The notes under the pieces: generated by a model
Database searches by the model: none
What the model saw: only the letters and a program-made list of their open reading frames with translations
Told to the model about the DNA's origin: nothing
Origin: Cristatella mucedo
Taxonomy: Eukaryota > Bryozoa > Phylactolaemata > Cristatellidae
Direction of reading: 5' to 3'
Length of the DNA stretch: 64,000 nucleotides
Assembly: GCA_009760855.2 (NCBI GenBank)
Contig: WPIO01000079.1
Coordinates: forward strand, 1,749,501 to 1,813,500
Program-made: the position numbers and the translations under genes
Part shown: positions 21,012 to 33,904 of the stretch, in pieces
How positions within the stretch are numbered: the first letter of the stretch is position 1
How the letters are laid out: every line of letters begins with the position of its first letter

Positions 21012-22495
21012 ACCTTTCTGAATAATAATAATAATAATATTGCACTTGATAAAGCGCCCTCAGAGAACTTAATCTCTTTCTAGGCGCTTTACATTTGCTG
21101 CAAAGTGATACGCAATAGAATAGTAAGTAAAATCATGCTTGAAAAACAAACAAAATGAATAACATGGTTAGGGGTTACATGCACTGGGTCAGCATGCAAA
21201 TGTGGTTAGTGGCAGCATGAACAGTGTCAGCACGCATAAGCACATCGAGGACGAATCACAAGGACCCACTAAATGCTGTCCTAAATAGGTATGTTTTTAA
21301 GTTTCTTTTAAATGTGGTCAGGTCATGGGATGTTCTGATGCAGGTCGGGAGGGAGTTCCAGGCTGTGGGAGCATACGAGCTAAATGCACGGTCTCCAAAG
21401 GATTTAAGGTTTGTACGAGGTATTTCTAGACTGTTGGATTCCGAAAAGCGAGTGGTACGATGCTTTGCCTGATGGGGTAGTATCTCTGAAAGATAGGCTG
21501 GAGCCATAGAATGAAGAGACCTAAAAGTGAGCGACAAAACCTTGAAGTCAATCCGTTGCTTGACTGGTAACCAGTGCAGGTCGGCGAGAAGTGGAGTAAT
21601 GTGGCAACTGCGACGCTCACGACAGACAAGCCTAGCTGCAGAGTTTTTGCACCAGCTGCAATCGCCTGATCGCACATGCTGGTAGGCCAGTAAGCAGTGA
21701 GTTGCAGAAGTCGAGACGAGATGTCGCGAATGCATGGACCAACTTGGACGTGGTATCCTTATCTAAACAAGCCCTAATTTTAGCAATGTTATGAAGCTGA
21801 AAATAGGCTGATTTGACTGTGGAGCTGATGTGGTCGTCTAACGAGAGGTCGCTTTGGAATATGACACCTAGATTTCGAGCTGATGCAACTGGAGATATGC
21901 TGGCAGAGCCAATTTTGAAAGTCAGCCTTTCCAATTTCTGAATAACACTAGGTTTGCCCATAACTAGTAAGTTAGTTTTATCATCGTTTAGTTTAAGAAA
22001 ATTTGCTGCCATCCATGATCGGATGTCATCAATGCATGCAGCAAGTGAGTTGAGAGAATTTGAGGTGCTCGAAGGCTGGGAGGGATCAAAGCAAAGGTAC
22101 AACTGAGTGTCATCCGCATAGAAGTGAAAGCCTAGATTGTGCTTGGCAATCACATCAGCGAGAGGGAGAGTATAAACGGTGAAAAGGACCGGACCTAGCA
22201 CAGAGCCCTGAGGTACTCCATATTTTAGAGGTACTTCAGATGATCTTTGTCCATTCACGTCAACACTCTGGAGTCTCCCACTGAGATAGGACCTGAACCA
22301 CTGCAGAGCAGTGCCAGTGATGCCCAGGCGAGATGAGAGGCGCTCTAGAAGTACTTTGTGATCGATGGTATCAAAAGCTGCCGAAAGATCGAGCAAAACA
22401 AGAAGAGACACTCTACCCATGTCTGCATTCCTAAGTAGGTCGTTGTATACCCGAAGCAATGCTGACTCTGTGGAGTGATTAGCTCTAAAGCCAGA
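21012..22495 (-). mobile_element. LINE A, best reverse transcriptase frame
   Basis: Minus-strand, 5'-truncated copy of the main LINE. An unbroken 275-codon frame (22459 to 21632) holds LVLLDLSAAFDTIDHKVLLE, GVPQGSVLGPVLFTVYTLPL, the catalytic FYADDTQLYLCF, and NFLKLNDDKTNLLVMG, the ordered motifs of an L2/CR1-group non-LTR reverse transcriptase. A single frameshift near 21,650 moves the C-terminal part (LLADLHWLPVKQRIDFKVL, AFSSYAPTAWNSLPTC) into another frame. The 3' end has GCGCTTTATCAAGTGC and a TTA tail. No endonuclease domain is present. It is the closest to intact of the A copies but cannot be autonomous. Confidence 0.95.
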
Positions 22496-22554
22496 ATCAC
22501 AAATTAACCAGGCCCCTCATCGAAGAACCTACAGGCCAGCCATGTCGTTCAGTT

Positions 22555-22640
22555 TATGCCTATAACTTCGAACCCGGCGGTCAGCCTGCTCAATCTTACT
22601 TTGCTCCGAAAGCCTGGAACTTGCTACCGACTTTAGCTAA
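22555..22640 (+). mobile_element. Possible LINE fragment
   Basis: A short stretch reading CTCCGAAAGCCTGGAACTTG resembles the AYAPKAWNSLP end of a LINE reverse transcriptase. Too short and diverged to assign to family A or B. Confidence 0.4.
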
Positions 22641-23894
22641 CGAGATCTCGACGAGTCAAAGATGTAACAAAATCTCCAGCCTCCTCGAAGCCTTTTATCC
22701 GACCGGGTGAATCGACGGTTGTGGGCACGTGTTCTGGAGCGATAAAAAGTGCCTATTCCGAGTCTGATTCTCGTAAAGGTGATGTGTACGTTTCGCACAT
22801 TATCGTCATTATTAGTATTATTACTGTGCATAAGTTGCAATTTCCGGGCAATACCGGTCGGCTCAGCTGGCCGGTTGGGACCTCAAAAGCATTCAGGTAG
22901 CAGCTACTGAGGATATTCCTTCATGAAGACCGGAAGCCCTTACATGCAAAGCACTGGCAACCGAAAGCAGCTACCAGGCTGACAGAGGGAACGTCCAACA
23001 GCCAGGAAGCCCTATGGACACGCCTTGGGGTGCAATCGTGCCGAGCAATAGGCAGAGGAACCAAACTTGGTGCACTAATCGCTTTGAAAAAACATTCAAC
23101 GGCCGGACACCGATTGGGCGAATCTGGTCAGTGCATGCAAGTGCAAAGTACAATTTATTAGTCTGCAGAGAGCGGGTGGCAGGAGCAGTGGCTCGAATGA
23201 ATTCAGCATAATCCGTCTGTCGGTGAACGTCGTCGACGGCGAGTTTCGACGAGGATACGGCAGCAACACATCAGAGCATCAAGCTATCGGCACGTGGAAA
23301 TTGTGTCTGTGACATAAAAAAAAGCTATCTAAACAAGCTCAAACCGCCGCGAAGGGGCTGCCTGCATCTCGGGCGGCAAGGGGCCTGGCGAGCTGAGGCA
23401 GAAGGCGGAGCCATCGGCTTTCTGCGAGCTGCTGCAGAAGGCCGTGCGCACACGCAGCCCATCACTTTCCTCGCGGCGCACGCGATTCACGTCACCAACA
23501 CCAACGGTTGGTGTGTGCTGGCCGTGGCTTCAAAAACGAGACCGACCGCCGAGTATGTGGAGCGATAACAGTGAGCCAGGTCGAGGCAGCACAGCGGAAG
23601 CAGCAGCTGGAGGAGGCAGCAGGTCACAATTGGTCCAGAGACCTCTGCTCTCGCCGAGTGGGCAATGGGCTCAGCCAGAATGCAGACGTCTTTCGAAGTG
23701 CCTAACCGACATTCGCAAAGGAAGAGCTCCCGAAAAAAGGCCGCCTCTCGCAAGCAGAGTAGGCGACGTTCAACCAATCGACTTGCAATCGACAGAGCTG
23801 CGTCTCGGCGTGCCGTGCTCGTGAGGCAAAGAGAGCAGCATTGCTGAGCCGGGCGGTGGCTGTGCACGCGGCCCTGGCCGGCGTCCTACATCCA

Positions 23895-24859
23895 TCACAA
23901 GGCCTTCGAAGCGCCGGCCGCCGTAGCAGCTCCTGACGCCGCCACTGCGGCAGAGCCGGGCCGGCGCCCGGCCGCAGCCGCCGCTGCGGCCGCGCTCATG
24001 GCGCGAGCGCGGGCCCTCGCCTGCGGCGTGGGCGGTGGCGGCTCCTCGAGACTGTCGCACTGCTCACAGATGAACGTCTTCTCGCCGATGTGCTTCAGCA
24101 TGTGCTTGCTGAGCGGCAGGCCGGGCAGGAACTGCTTCTGGCAGACGCGGCACGTCTGCACGCGCTCGGCGGCGTGCATCAGCGCATGTCGCTTCAGGCT
24201 GCACGTCTGCGTGAACGTCTGGCCGCACTCGGTACAGGCGTGCGGCCGCTCGCCCGTGTGCGTGCGTATGTGCACGCGCAGGTTGTACGAGCTCGACGAA
24301 CGGTGGCCGCAGTGGCTGCACACGTGCAGGCGCGTGTGCGACAGCATGTGACGATTCAGGTCGCGCGCTCGCGGCAGCTGTATGCCGCAGTGCTCGCACG
24401 TGAACAGCAGCTGCGCCTCACCGGGTGGCGGCGGCACCCGCTGCACTCCGCCGCCGTTTGCTGCCACGAAGGCCGCTGCCTGCTGCAGCTGGGGCAGCAC
24501 CGGCGCCGCTCTGCGAGGTGGCGCCGGGCCGGCCGTGCGTTGGCCGGCAGCAGCGGCCATTTTAGAGGATGCGGCCCCTGCAGAGGCAGATGTCGGCGCG
24601 AGCGGGAGAGAAGCCCCGGTGGGGGGCAGCAGAGGCCATCGAGCTGGAACTGGCGAGTCGTCGTGGCGACGCACCGGCACATCTGCGATGATGATGCTGC
24701 CGCCGTCGGAAGCGGAACAGCCCGGAGCGTCGGCGGTGACGCCATTGGCCGCCAGCGCCGGATCGACAGCCATGCTAACGCTGGCTTCGGTCACGGCCAA
24801 AGTGCAGCTAGACAGCGGGCCGTCCGTCGTCGCACCGCCCATCCAGGGCAGCGAGGAGC
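23895..24859 (-). CDS. C2H2 zinc-finger protein, 3' coding exon
   Basis: An open minus-strand frame of 345 codons runs from 24932 to the TGA at 23895-23897. Residues are counted from 24932. Four complete C2H2 fingers are present at C179-H199, C205-H225, C233-H253 and C261-H281. The THTGERPHA linker sits between fingers 2 and 3, HIGEKTFI follows finger 4, and a CEQC half-finger at 289-292 has no histidine pair. The N-terminal part is rich in Ala, Pro and Ser; the C-terminal tail is Pro/Arg/Ala-rich. No ATG opens the full frame. A CTTTGCAG acceptor just above 24859 (phase 1) suggests an exon joined to upstream exons. Alternatively, the ATG at 24773 with A at -3 and G at +4 could be the start. 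Probably a nuclear DNA-binding protein; the finger set does not identify a named family. Very GC-rich compared with its flanks. Confidence 0.85.
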
Positions 24860-24932
24860 CTGCAAAGCAGAGCAGCGTAGCGATCCTCAGCATCTGGTGG
24901 AATCGGCGGTCGAACCAGCAGCCTGCTCGCAC

Positions 24933-27900
24933 CGATAGAAGCGCGCTAAAACAATGGCTGCATACAAGTGCAATCTACAAAAGGACAAGGGCACAGCGGC
25001 TGCTAGGGACAGCTGGCGTCGTGTTGAGGCTTACTGGCGGTCTACAGAAGACAGGTAGCTAAATAGCGCTGACGGTGCACTTTGACAGTCACACCATCAG
25101 CAGAAATACGACACGCGATCACGGCAGCCAGCCAAGGCGGCCGATGCGGGCATCTCCGGGCTTGATCGGCCGGGAGAATTTTCTGCGCTGGGTATGCTGG
25201 GTGTGACCTGCTGAGGTGGGTGGGGGAGAAGAGAAGGAGGGCTGCTACCCACCCCCACCCAAGCAGGGCTGCTACATCCCTGGCTCTCCAGTCCCACCCA
25301 CAGGGGCTCCTGCGAGTGCGCACCTGCAGGGCATGCTGCCACGTGCGACCAAGCCATCGCTCAAGAGCCACCTGCAAGTCTTGTGCGAGTGACCGCAGGC
25401 AGAGAGGCAGGCAGGCAGGCAGGCAAACAGGTGCATCGCTAGGGAGGAGAGGAAGTGGAGAAAAGGAAAAAGCATGCCTCACTTTTCAGCGTGAACAACT
25501 AAAATGCAACAAGCCACACTCTTGCCTGTCCAAGATCCACTAAGAGGATGCTACAACTGGCCATTCAAGCTAGCAGACAGCCACAAAAACCAACCTTAGC
25601 AGCATGCAAAGTGGATCAAGGAGGGAGGCCCGAACTTTAAATGAAGCCTGCAGCCAGGACACTAGGTGTAATCCAGCACTACCAAGCTGCCTTGTCAAAC
25701 GACTGCACGCATGCATACCACTCACTGACAATAACCGCTGGGCTCCTTAAAAAAAACCTCATAGTCTCCATAGGGTTGGCATTCGCCGTCACCAGCTTGT
25801 AATTTATCTGCAAGAGAGCTAGAGCAGACTCCACACGAGCTCACGGGACACCAGGGCACGTTTGTAAAATGCATATAGCCGTCATTCTTCGTCCAGCCAT
25901 CTCTGTAAAAACCCTTTAAGGCCAAGCGTCTACAAGCCGGACCACAGTCTGTAAGCCGTACTGCACAAGCCGTACTGCACACGGCCTCAAACCTTGACCG
26001 TTCCGAAAGAAATGCTCGATGGTAATGCTTAGATACGCTCTTCCAAAGAGGAGCAATTTAGCCCATCTAATATTTCCCACTTCATACAACGCTATCAAAA
26101 CCAAAACCTTCGAGGACCACAACTGTTTCCATTACCATCAGAAATGTCACAATTTTGCATTTTTTGCTCAGTATGCTAACAAGTGTGGCGGCCTGTACGA
26201 TTTGCACAATCTATTTCTTCATCGCAATAATCTGATTTTCAATAGTATTTATTAGCCTGACTCGTCAAAATGCGACAGTGTTTGATAGTTGAATTGATTC
26301 TCAGGGCATGACAGGTTTTTGTGTCGTAGGTGGCCGCCGTGCGGAAAGTCCCACTCCTCATCCTTGCTCTGCCGCAGGCGATCTCTCATCGAACAAGCCA
26401 TACGAGGGCTCTGGCCCTACTGGACAAGCCGATTTGCCCAATTGCTACTTACAATCTGGTAACCACTAAAAATACAGATGTCGCTGGGGTAGCATGTCCC
26501 TATGGCAACGGACATGATCATTGGCTGGAAATATGGAGTGCTCTCAAATTAACCACAGCCAAGGATGATGCAGCCTGGCGGGAGATAGACTTCTGGGTCA
26601 GGGTGACTGACCCTTGTAAACCTTTCTGATGAGAAATGAGATGAAACACCGAAAGCAATCGCTCCACGGTCACAGCACAAGCCAGGCTGTCGGTATAACT
26701 GCATGACAGCCGTAAGCTTCATGTACTAGTAAGCGAAGAAGCTAAGTACACTCCACGGCAAAAGCCTTACAAAACGTGCAGGCTGGTAGGTGCGACCTCT
26801 CTACGAGTCTATAAAGCAGCAGGAGAGGCATAAACATGGCCTTACCATGAATCGCACTGGTCCAGCCTTAAGGCACATGACTGCTACCAGTAGCTACATT
26901 TCCTTCCTGATGCTTTGCTCGAAAGCTCGTAGTCGCACAAATCACCGATATATAGTGCCAGCCCGAACAAATCCACGCAACCTGAGGATCACGATATAAC
27001 CCCCAAATAGTTGACCATTTAATGGTCTGATGGACAAATAATTTCTCCAGAAAACAAGATTCGCTAAGGTTACCAATATCTGAAGAATATTAATATTATG
27101 TATGCTACGACCTCGATTTGCTCGCTAGGTGCCAAAACATGCAAACGACCCGTGTTTTTTTCAGTATCTAGAGCATTTTAAGGCTTCCAACCCCATCACC
27201 ATCGGCACAGGAGATTATTTTCTAGCACTGTCTGAGCACTGGGCAATAAGATACAAAACTGGATATACCAAGTACCCCCTTCTCCAATGTGGTATCTGAA
27301 CAATCAGGGAAAGCATTGTCTCAGTAATCTTGAAGGGTTTGAAGCATGAAATTTTGAGCATACGCAACCAAGGCCCGACAGGGTTAGAAAACAATGCAAC
27401 AAAGCAATAAACGGTACAAGGGAATCGATCAGTACAGGATTCACGGTACAAGGCAAAAACAGCAAAACAGCTTTCTGATGAACATGAAATTGTAGAATTA
27501 CTTTGAAAATATTTTGTAGATCTTGAAAATTCTAGGTTAGCCTAATGTCTGTGCAAATTGAAATACCTTCTCATAATATCGTGGTAACTTTTTAATAGAT
27601 GCAGACCCCTAAGTTTTTAGCATTTCAGCTGTTTGCCAAAACTTCTGCAGCAATTGGTACAACAGCTCTTTTTTTCCATTGGGAAGTGTAGTTGGCTTGT
27701 TTTTCACTCCAATTGCCCAATCCATTCCAATCGATTTCTGGCACAGCCTCAAACCCAATACGGTCTACGACTAGGCATTCACAAAACTGAATGACTCAAC
27801 CGTCCGTAACCATTCTTGAAGAAGTGTCTGCCAACGGCCGTCGAGATGCATTTTTGAGAGTGGTACCTTTGGCACATCCAAAAGCTCATACTTCACTCAG

Positions 27901-28120
27901 TGTCCTGATGGTAGTAGCAAAAACTATCAATCTGAAGCCAAAACTGCTTCCGAACCCAATTTAAACTACCAAACAAGTAATTTTCTAATTTTTTTTAAAC
28001 CTAGCAGGCTAACCAAGATGCACAACTTGCTATAAATATTGCTAACTCAGGCGAACCCTAATCGCAAATCCGAGTACACAATCTTTCAGGCAAGCAATTC
28101 TAAAACGATGAACCTTGAGC
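24933..28120. other. Non-coding as far as can be seen
   Basis: Apart from a small GGCA repeat (about 25400-25430) nothing is recognisable. A Cys-rich minus-strand frame at 25722-25982 looks protein-like but has no family signature or clear splice pair. The stretch 26,000-28,100 is AT-rich and featureless. Confidence 0.35.
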
Positions 28121-28157
28121 GTTTTCATCTTGATCCCCAGGGGATCAAGATGAAAAC
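28121..28157. repeat. Perfect 18-bp inverted repeat, 1-nt loop
   Basis: GTTTTCATCTTGATCCCC (28121-28138) and GGGGATCAAGATGAAAAC (28140-28157) are exact reverse complements around a single A. The flanks are unrelated AT-rich sequence. Confidence 0.95.
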
Positions 28158-28516
28158 AAATTCAACAAATTCGGATTTTTTCAGGCCAGCATCACGAGTA
28201 TGGGTGCAGTGCGAGTGACAGAACCAGGCACTCGTGGAGCTCACGCGAGTCTATCACGTGGTTATAGTGCATAGCTCGCATCAATTACATTTATATTACG
28301 AGGTTCAACCATTCATACGCCCATCTCGGCCAACTAGCTTTGACGTTCACGGCGCTCTTTGGTGATCTTAGGGCCATAAACCGTTGATGACCCTGCGAGG
28401 ACACATTTTTTTGGATCGCTGCAGCTTTAAGTGCAACTACTCTCTTAGACATGGTACCACCGAATGGATGAGCCTCGCTTAGAAACATAATACTTTGAAC
28501 TATCAATGAGCCCAAA

Positions 28517-28580
28517 TAATAATAATATATTTGTATAGCACCCTCAGAGAACCGAATATCTCTCTACACACTTTACAGAT
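28517..28580 (-). mobile_element. LINE A 3' end fragment
   Basis: Minus-strand terminus: AATAATAATATATTTGTATA, GCACCCTCAGAGAACC and a degraded CACTTTACAGATGC. Nothing of the body is left. Confidence 0.8.
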
Positions 28581-29325
28581 GCAACGATCAGAAGAAAACA
28601 AATCACTTTGGTGGCAGGTCAAACAACGATGCACATGTTCATTGTATTCAATAAGCCTCTCCACGCACATGCCAGCATACATCAAAAGCTGCCCTTCTGC
28701 TTTCGTCGACCTTTTAAGGGCTTTTAAGGGTTGGATTTAGCTGATCGGAAGTGAGGCACTTAGTTAGCCTACTTAGTCCTATCATCTGGTGACGACTGGC
28801 AAGTGGCCCACGAAATGGCCTCAGGCAGAATGTGGGTGTGCAGAGCTGCTGCCAACGGGACCTTACGGAGAGCAGGTCGGCCTGCTTGGTTTTAGGTGGG
28901 GGGAGGGGGTCACAGCCACGTAGGGACAGGATGAAAGAGACAGAACTAGGTGCAATGACTTAAGGGAAGTGACCAGCCATGACTTAAGGGAAGTGACCTG
29001 CAATGATTTAAAGGAAGTGACCTGCAATAACTCGGCATCATTCATTCACCATTTACATATCAGCTCAAGATTAACTCAGATTTCCGAACTTCCCCCCAAT
29101 TATTATTCTGTCTTCCGTGTGCTCTGCGTGCTTCTGCGGTGTGCATGATTCCAGCACGTGTCACAAGCCAGTGACACTACTAACCGGCGGCCACAAGAGT
29201 CATCTGGCGTACTTCAGTTGGCCTAAGCATTACACTCGTTCACTTTTGCATGCTTGTCTAAGCACGATACCGGGCACATCATTAACGCTTGCTCGGTCAT
29301 CATCGGTTCTCCGGCAGTGAGTCAC

Positions 29326-29372
29326 AGGGAGGTGCCTGAATAGAGATTTAGTTCTCTTGAGGCCCTATACAG
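29326..29372 (+). mobile_element. SINE family 2 or LINE tail fragment
   Basis: GTGCCTGAATAGAGATTTAG, TTCTCTTGAGGCCCTATAC. The CTGAATAGAG word is typical of SINE family 2. No tRNA-like head is preserved. Confidence 0.6.
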
Positions 29373-29794
29373 ACGACCTGCGATTGTTATCCGGTGCTTA
29401 GCAGAGAAGGTATCCGAAAATTGACACTCCCTGGTTCTCCAGCCAAAGATGCCGAGGGCATGCCGAGCTAGCTCTACCCGACCACCCCAACGAGTTGACC
29501 ACATGTGGTCAGCTCCTTTTGGAATCGCCATACCAGGCTCCTAGCTAACGATATGTTTGGCCGGTAAGATTCTGTATTGCTCTTAAAGCGATTTTCCAGG
29601 CCTGGGAAATCGATACACTAACCACTGTAGTCGTGCATATCAGATTGGAATATCCGGATTTGTTGCCACCAACGAGCTGATTTAGCTACACTAGGGTCTA
29701 ACAGCTGCTTGTGACAGATCGCTTTGAAGCACAAGTCGTCCACTTAGCTACTCCTCACCGGATATTCCAGCGCCGTCACCAAGCTCTCGCTGCC

Positions 29795-29955
29795 AGTATC
29801 CAGGTAAGGTTAAGGTGCTTGCTCTTTGCGCCCGAGGTCGTGAGTTCGAATCCAGCAGTCGGTGATCCTTTATTGCCAACTGAAAGCGGTGGTATTAGCC
29901 ACACTAAGGCTCTTCTGTCACTTCACAAAAGTGTCTGTCGAATCAACTAATATTA
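29795..29955 (+). mobile_element. tRNA-derived SINE, family 1
   Basis: A degraded head is followed by CCGAGGTCGTGAGTTCGAAT with a B-box, the GGTGATCCTTTATTGCC word, GGCTCTTCTGTCACTTCAC and a lost tail. Orientation plus. Confidence 0.8.
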
Positions 29956-30094
29956 GGAAGCAGCTTCTCGGAATCACAGTGCCTCTAGCTCATTACTGGC
30001 CTGTCTTAACAGGCACCCAATAGGACACTTACTTTCGATTCTTTCGCTCCGACCTATCACCTATCGCTTATACTAACTTCTTCGGTTCAGTCAT

Positions 30095-30335
30095 AGCATC
30101 CGCACGACTGATTCAATTCGTAAAGCCGTGCCTCTAATCAACTTCGAATCCTATGGAGACCGTACATCATCAGTTCGCATGCTAAGGAAGCGTGGAGAAT
30201 CCGTCTGCTGACGACAGCATTTCATTTCATGTGAGTTTTCCCGTGCTCTTATGCATGCTGAAATTTCGCACGCTACCACTACTAACCAATCGACACGGCT
30301 TCCTTTTCAGCTTATTGTAAAACTCAGAAAAAAAA
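30095..30335 (+). mobile_element. LINE A relic, very diverged
   Basis: CTTCGAATCCTATGGAGACC, CATGCTAAGGAAGCGTGG and the 3' UTR-like GTGCTCTTATGCATGCTG words follow the same order as in the 37.2-kb copy. Similarity is weak and the tail is lost. Confidence 0.5.
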
Positions 30336-30816
30336 TTGGGCTCCTTGGAATAAACCAATTTACTTAAACATAATCGCTACACTATGCAGGTCAATTTTCA
30401 CTTCCAGGGTAGTAAGTGTTGCAACATATTATACTTCAAAAGTACAGATAATGGTCATTATTCACTACACGGCTTGCTCTTGCGATAAGAACGTAACTTG
30501 AAATTCACACTCTTTCAATAGAAAACCAAACGATTGGCTGCACTAAATTTTGTGATAGAATTGGATCAGAGGAAGGTAGCCAAGCAAGGCAGGTGGGTAC
30601 TCAACAATGGTGGCTTGACAATTGAATGCTTACCATCTTTGGACAAGCGTGCCTTTAGATAGGGCGAGGCACGGCTCTTCCGTCTCGAGAAGCTGCCGAG
30701 TATGCTGTGCAGCGGCCGAGCCTTGATGCAGTTCTCTGCTGCCACCGATGCATCACCGTGCTCCTCAGCACCTAAACACCAAGCGAGTTATCAATTTAAA
30801 AAAGTTATCACTTTAC

Positions 30817-31051
30817 GAGAGAGCCTGCAACACTTGGGCAGCCACCGGACTGCCATGGATTGCCACACAAATGGCTGGTGGCCCGACCAGATCGAGGCAC
30901 CGACAGCAGCCATAGCTCTTCCAAACTTGTAGAGGCCACCCGGTCGGTGGCAGCTAGGAAAGACACGGCGGAACTGACAGATTCACGGTCAAAAGTGGTT
31001 TGCAGCAGGTGATGCCTGCACTGAACAGTAAGCACTTCCATAGCAGGCCTG
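30817..31051 (-). CDS. Possible isolated exon, unidentified
   Basis: On the minus strand a pyrimidine-rich CTTCTTCTGCAG acceptor is followed by 78 open codons and a GTAAAG donor at the end of the open frame. The peptide (for example MEVLTVQCRHHLLQTTFD, then SLEELWLLSVPRSG) matches no family known to me. The plus strand is also partly open. It lies between the 35.4-kb first exon and the zinc-finger exon, but its phases (2 in, 0 out) do not fit a simple insertion between those two. Weak candidate only. Confidence 0.18.
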
Positions 31052-31321
31052 CTGCAGAAGAAGCCAGGTTAACAGCCAAAGGAATTAGTGTGTAGATAAT
31101 ATGTGCTACCTGCTGACGGCATGGGCAAGTCCGGCGAGTCGTGTGGCTCATGCAAGAGCCTGAGCAAAACCACCAAAACAAAAAGCGGACATAGGCATAG
31201 AAAACAAAAGAGCAGAATCGAGAAGAGATGGGGGCAACACGAAGACACATTGCATTACACTGCAAGCTAACACGGTTTAAGCATCACGTGCCTACCAGGA
31301 CCCCCGAATCACTTTTTACAT

Positions 31322-31495
31322 GGTCCCGGGTCTTAGCCCAAGGGTAAGGTGCTCACTCTTCACTAGTGTGTTCGAGCTCTGCAGAGGGCGATTCTTTGTT
31401 ACTCGCTGCACGTGGTGGTGATAGCCGTTAAGGCTCTCCTGTTGCCACATAATTAACAGGGATACAAATGAGGCTGCTGAATCAGCAAACCTTTT
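31322..31495 (+). mobile_element. tRNA-derived SINE, family 1 variant
   Basis: Head GGTCTTAGCCCAAGGGTAAG, B-box-like GTTCGAGCTC, GGCGATTCTTTGTTACTC, GGTGATAGCCGTTAAGGC and CTGCTGAATCAGC. The head resembles the 15.1-kb copy. A 14-bp insertion lies before the last element. Confidence 0.78.
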
Positions 31496-32218
31496 TTAAA
31501 CAGTTGCCAGCTCATTCATGCCGGAACAGCAGACATCTTTAGTTCCACTGGAGAGTATTGTGCAATTAAAACCCGATGCTGAAGGCTACAGTCAGACTGG
31601 TTCATTGGCATATCCAAGGAGAAGGCAGTAAATGCGCACAACCTCCGACCCCAGTAGCATGCTTGTCAGTCGACATGCTTTCAGCATTTCTAGGATTGAA
31701 AGCCACGGGGTTGATGATAGCATGACCCCTCCAGAGCAATCTCACGAGTACAGTCTCATGCTGGCTGGCAACTCAAGATCAGCTAATAAGAAGTGGTAAA
31801 CAGCCGTGTAAGTCTGTCATAGGCCCAATGTTCATAGCAGGCTGTTCAAGACGGCTGCTGGCGACCAAGTAGAACAGCCTACAATGAGCACTGTGCCGAT
31901 AGCAGACTCAGCAGATGTATGAACAAACGAAGCTCAGCTAATAAATGGATACTTGAGGTTTAGAGTTTAGGTCAAAGGATTAAGGCATTAGAAAGAAACT
32001 TCAAACGGAAAAGATAAGTAATATCGTGTTTATTCAACTTACATGTAAATATATGCTAGCGACCATGAACATCCTGCTATGAGCACTGTGCCCATAGAAG
32101 ACTTACATGGCTGTATGAACATATGACGCCGTATTAGCTACTCAAGACAGGGATGTGGGTATCCAAGAAACGGTAAAAGGCTTAAGAAAACGCGGAAGAC
32201 TTGACTTTGTCTTCATGC

Positions 32219-32385
<167 letters not shown>

Positions 32386-32387
32386 CC

Positions 32388-32660
32388 GATAATAATAATA
32401 CTAACAATAACATATGTGTACAGCGCCCTCAACGAACTGAATGTCTTTTTAAGCACTCCACAGATGCTCTTTATAAAGCATTGCCAAATGATTGGTTTGT
32501 ATGCTCCCAAAGCCAGGAACTTACTCTTACGACTGAAGTCACGACATCCATTGACTTGAAATTTAAATAAAAGCTAAATATGCATCTGCTCATCACAGCA
32601 TTTGCTGGGTTCGTGTGAATCGTAGTACGTTTGCTCACATGAGCATAGTCAGTGAATGCT
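32388..32660. mobile_element. LINE A pieces in opposite orientation
   Basis: At 32388-32470 the minus strand has the family A end (TAATAATACTAACAATAAC, then GCGCCCTCAACGAACTGAAT). From about 32,490 the plus strand reads TGTATGCTCCCAAAGCCAGG and TCACGACATCCATTGACTTG, the reverse transcriptase C-terminal and 3' UTR region of a second copy. Confidence 0.7.
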
Positions 32661-33483
32661 AAAACTCAGCAACTGATATGTTGCCTTTAAAGCATACTGC
32701 CCAGAAAGCAATTTAATTGTCCTGGGGCTAAATACAAATGCTTTATGAACTTTATTTTTAAAATTATTGCCACCCAAGCTTCTAATGAACTTGTTTAGCA
32801 GTACGACTAATCGTCCTCAGACCATTTGAATATCATACATTCGGTTTGTATGTCTATAGCCTACAACCGTGTCTATCGTCGTGCAGCGACACCACTTCCC
32901 ATCATGGCAAACAACACGAGGGATTTCAACATTCGAAATCTGCTCAGTACGCCTATTCAACTGTGTGTCTGTCTCTGCCTATACAATTCTTATCAATTAC
33001 TGCCGCAGTGAACTGCTAGTCATGAGGCCGACCTCAATTCCACTCGTTAGACCTTCCTGTCGAATGTGGGAAGAAAACTGAGTGAAGATTGCCAATGGGG
33101 GGGGGGGGGAGGTCTAATCACGTGATCAGAGGCCTATTTAACAGGTACCCATGACCCAGAGCTGGTGGCTGTGGGCCGTCTTTCAGTGACTTAGTCTACA
33201 GCTGAGGCCCAGGCACTTCATCTGTAAGGGCAAGGGACAACAGGAAGTGACTCACTGAGCCCTCGGTTCATGCTGATCACAAAAAAAGGAATGCCAAATG
33301 CCGAGAAAATGGACAGCTAATAGCGGAAAAGTACAGTGAATCACAAACAGTATAATCGAGATCACAGGCGATTTTCATTATAATGCATATACAACATTTT
33401 TGTTTAGCCCACTGAGAGAAAAAACCTCCAGACACTTCTCACTGGGCTGTGACTCCCCAAGAGCTAAGGTGCACGAATTATCA

Positions 33484-33484
33484 C

Positions 33485-33520
<36 letters not shown>
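33484..33520. repeat. (TTA)n microsatellite
   Basis: Twelve or so TTA units. It may be the remaining tail of a LINE whose body is no longer recognisable. Confidence 0.92.
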
Positions 33521-33904
33521 GAATGGAATTGGATCGATAAACAGCTGGCATTAAGAACGATTAACAAATATACTATGTCAGGAGGGATGCACGTGTACCC
33601 TTACACTCTTGGGTGTGCACAAGAATGCATATTACACAAAAAAGGAGTGAACACTCAAAAACACACATGCGCGAGCACACAAACACATACCACACCAGGA
33701 ACATGCACGTGCATACACACAACACTAAGGAACACACCAGCATGTGCAGCCTCACACTAAGGCATAAACAAGCTGGTCACAAGTGAACCGAGCAATCCGA
33801 TAAGAAATGTACTGCTCAAGCCAGAAGCACAAACACAGCAACTCACTGAAGAAAAGGTTGCATGCCTGCAAAGCCACAACAAGGAGGTCACCGGAGCATT
33901 TCAT

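Noticed and set aside
25722-25982. Cys-rich minus-strand frame as a possible exon
   Set aside because: The cysteine spacing fits no family I recognise, part of it arises from a 14-bp tandem duplication, and no good splice pair encloses it.
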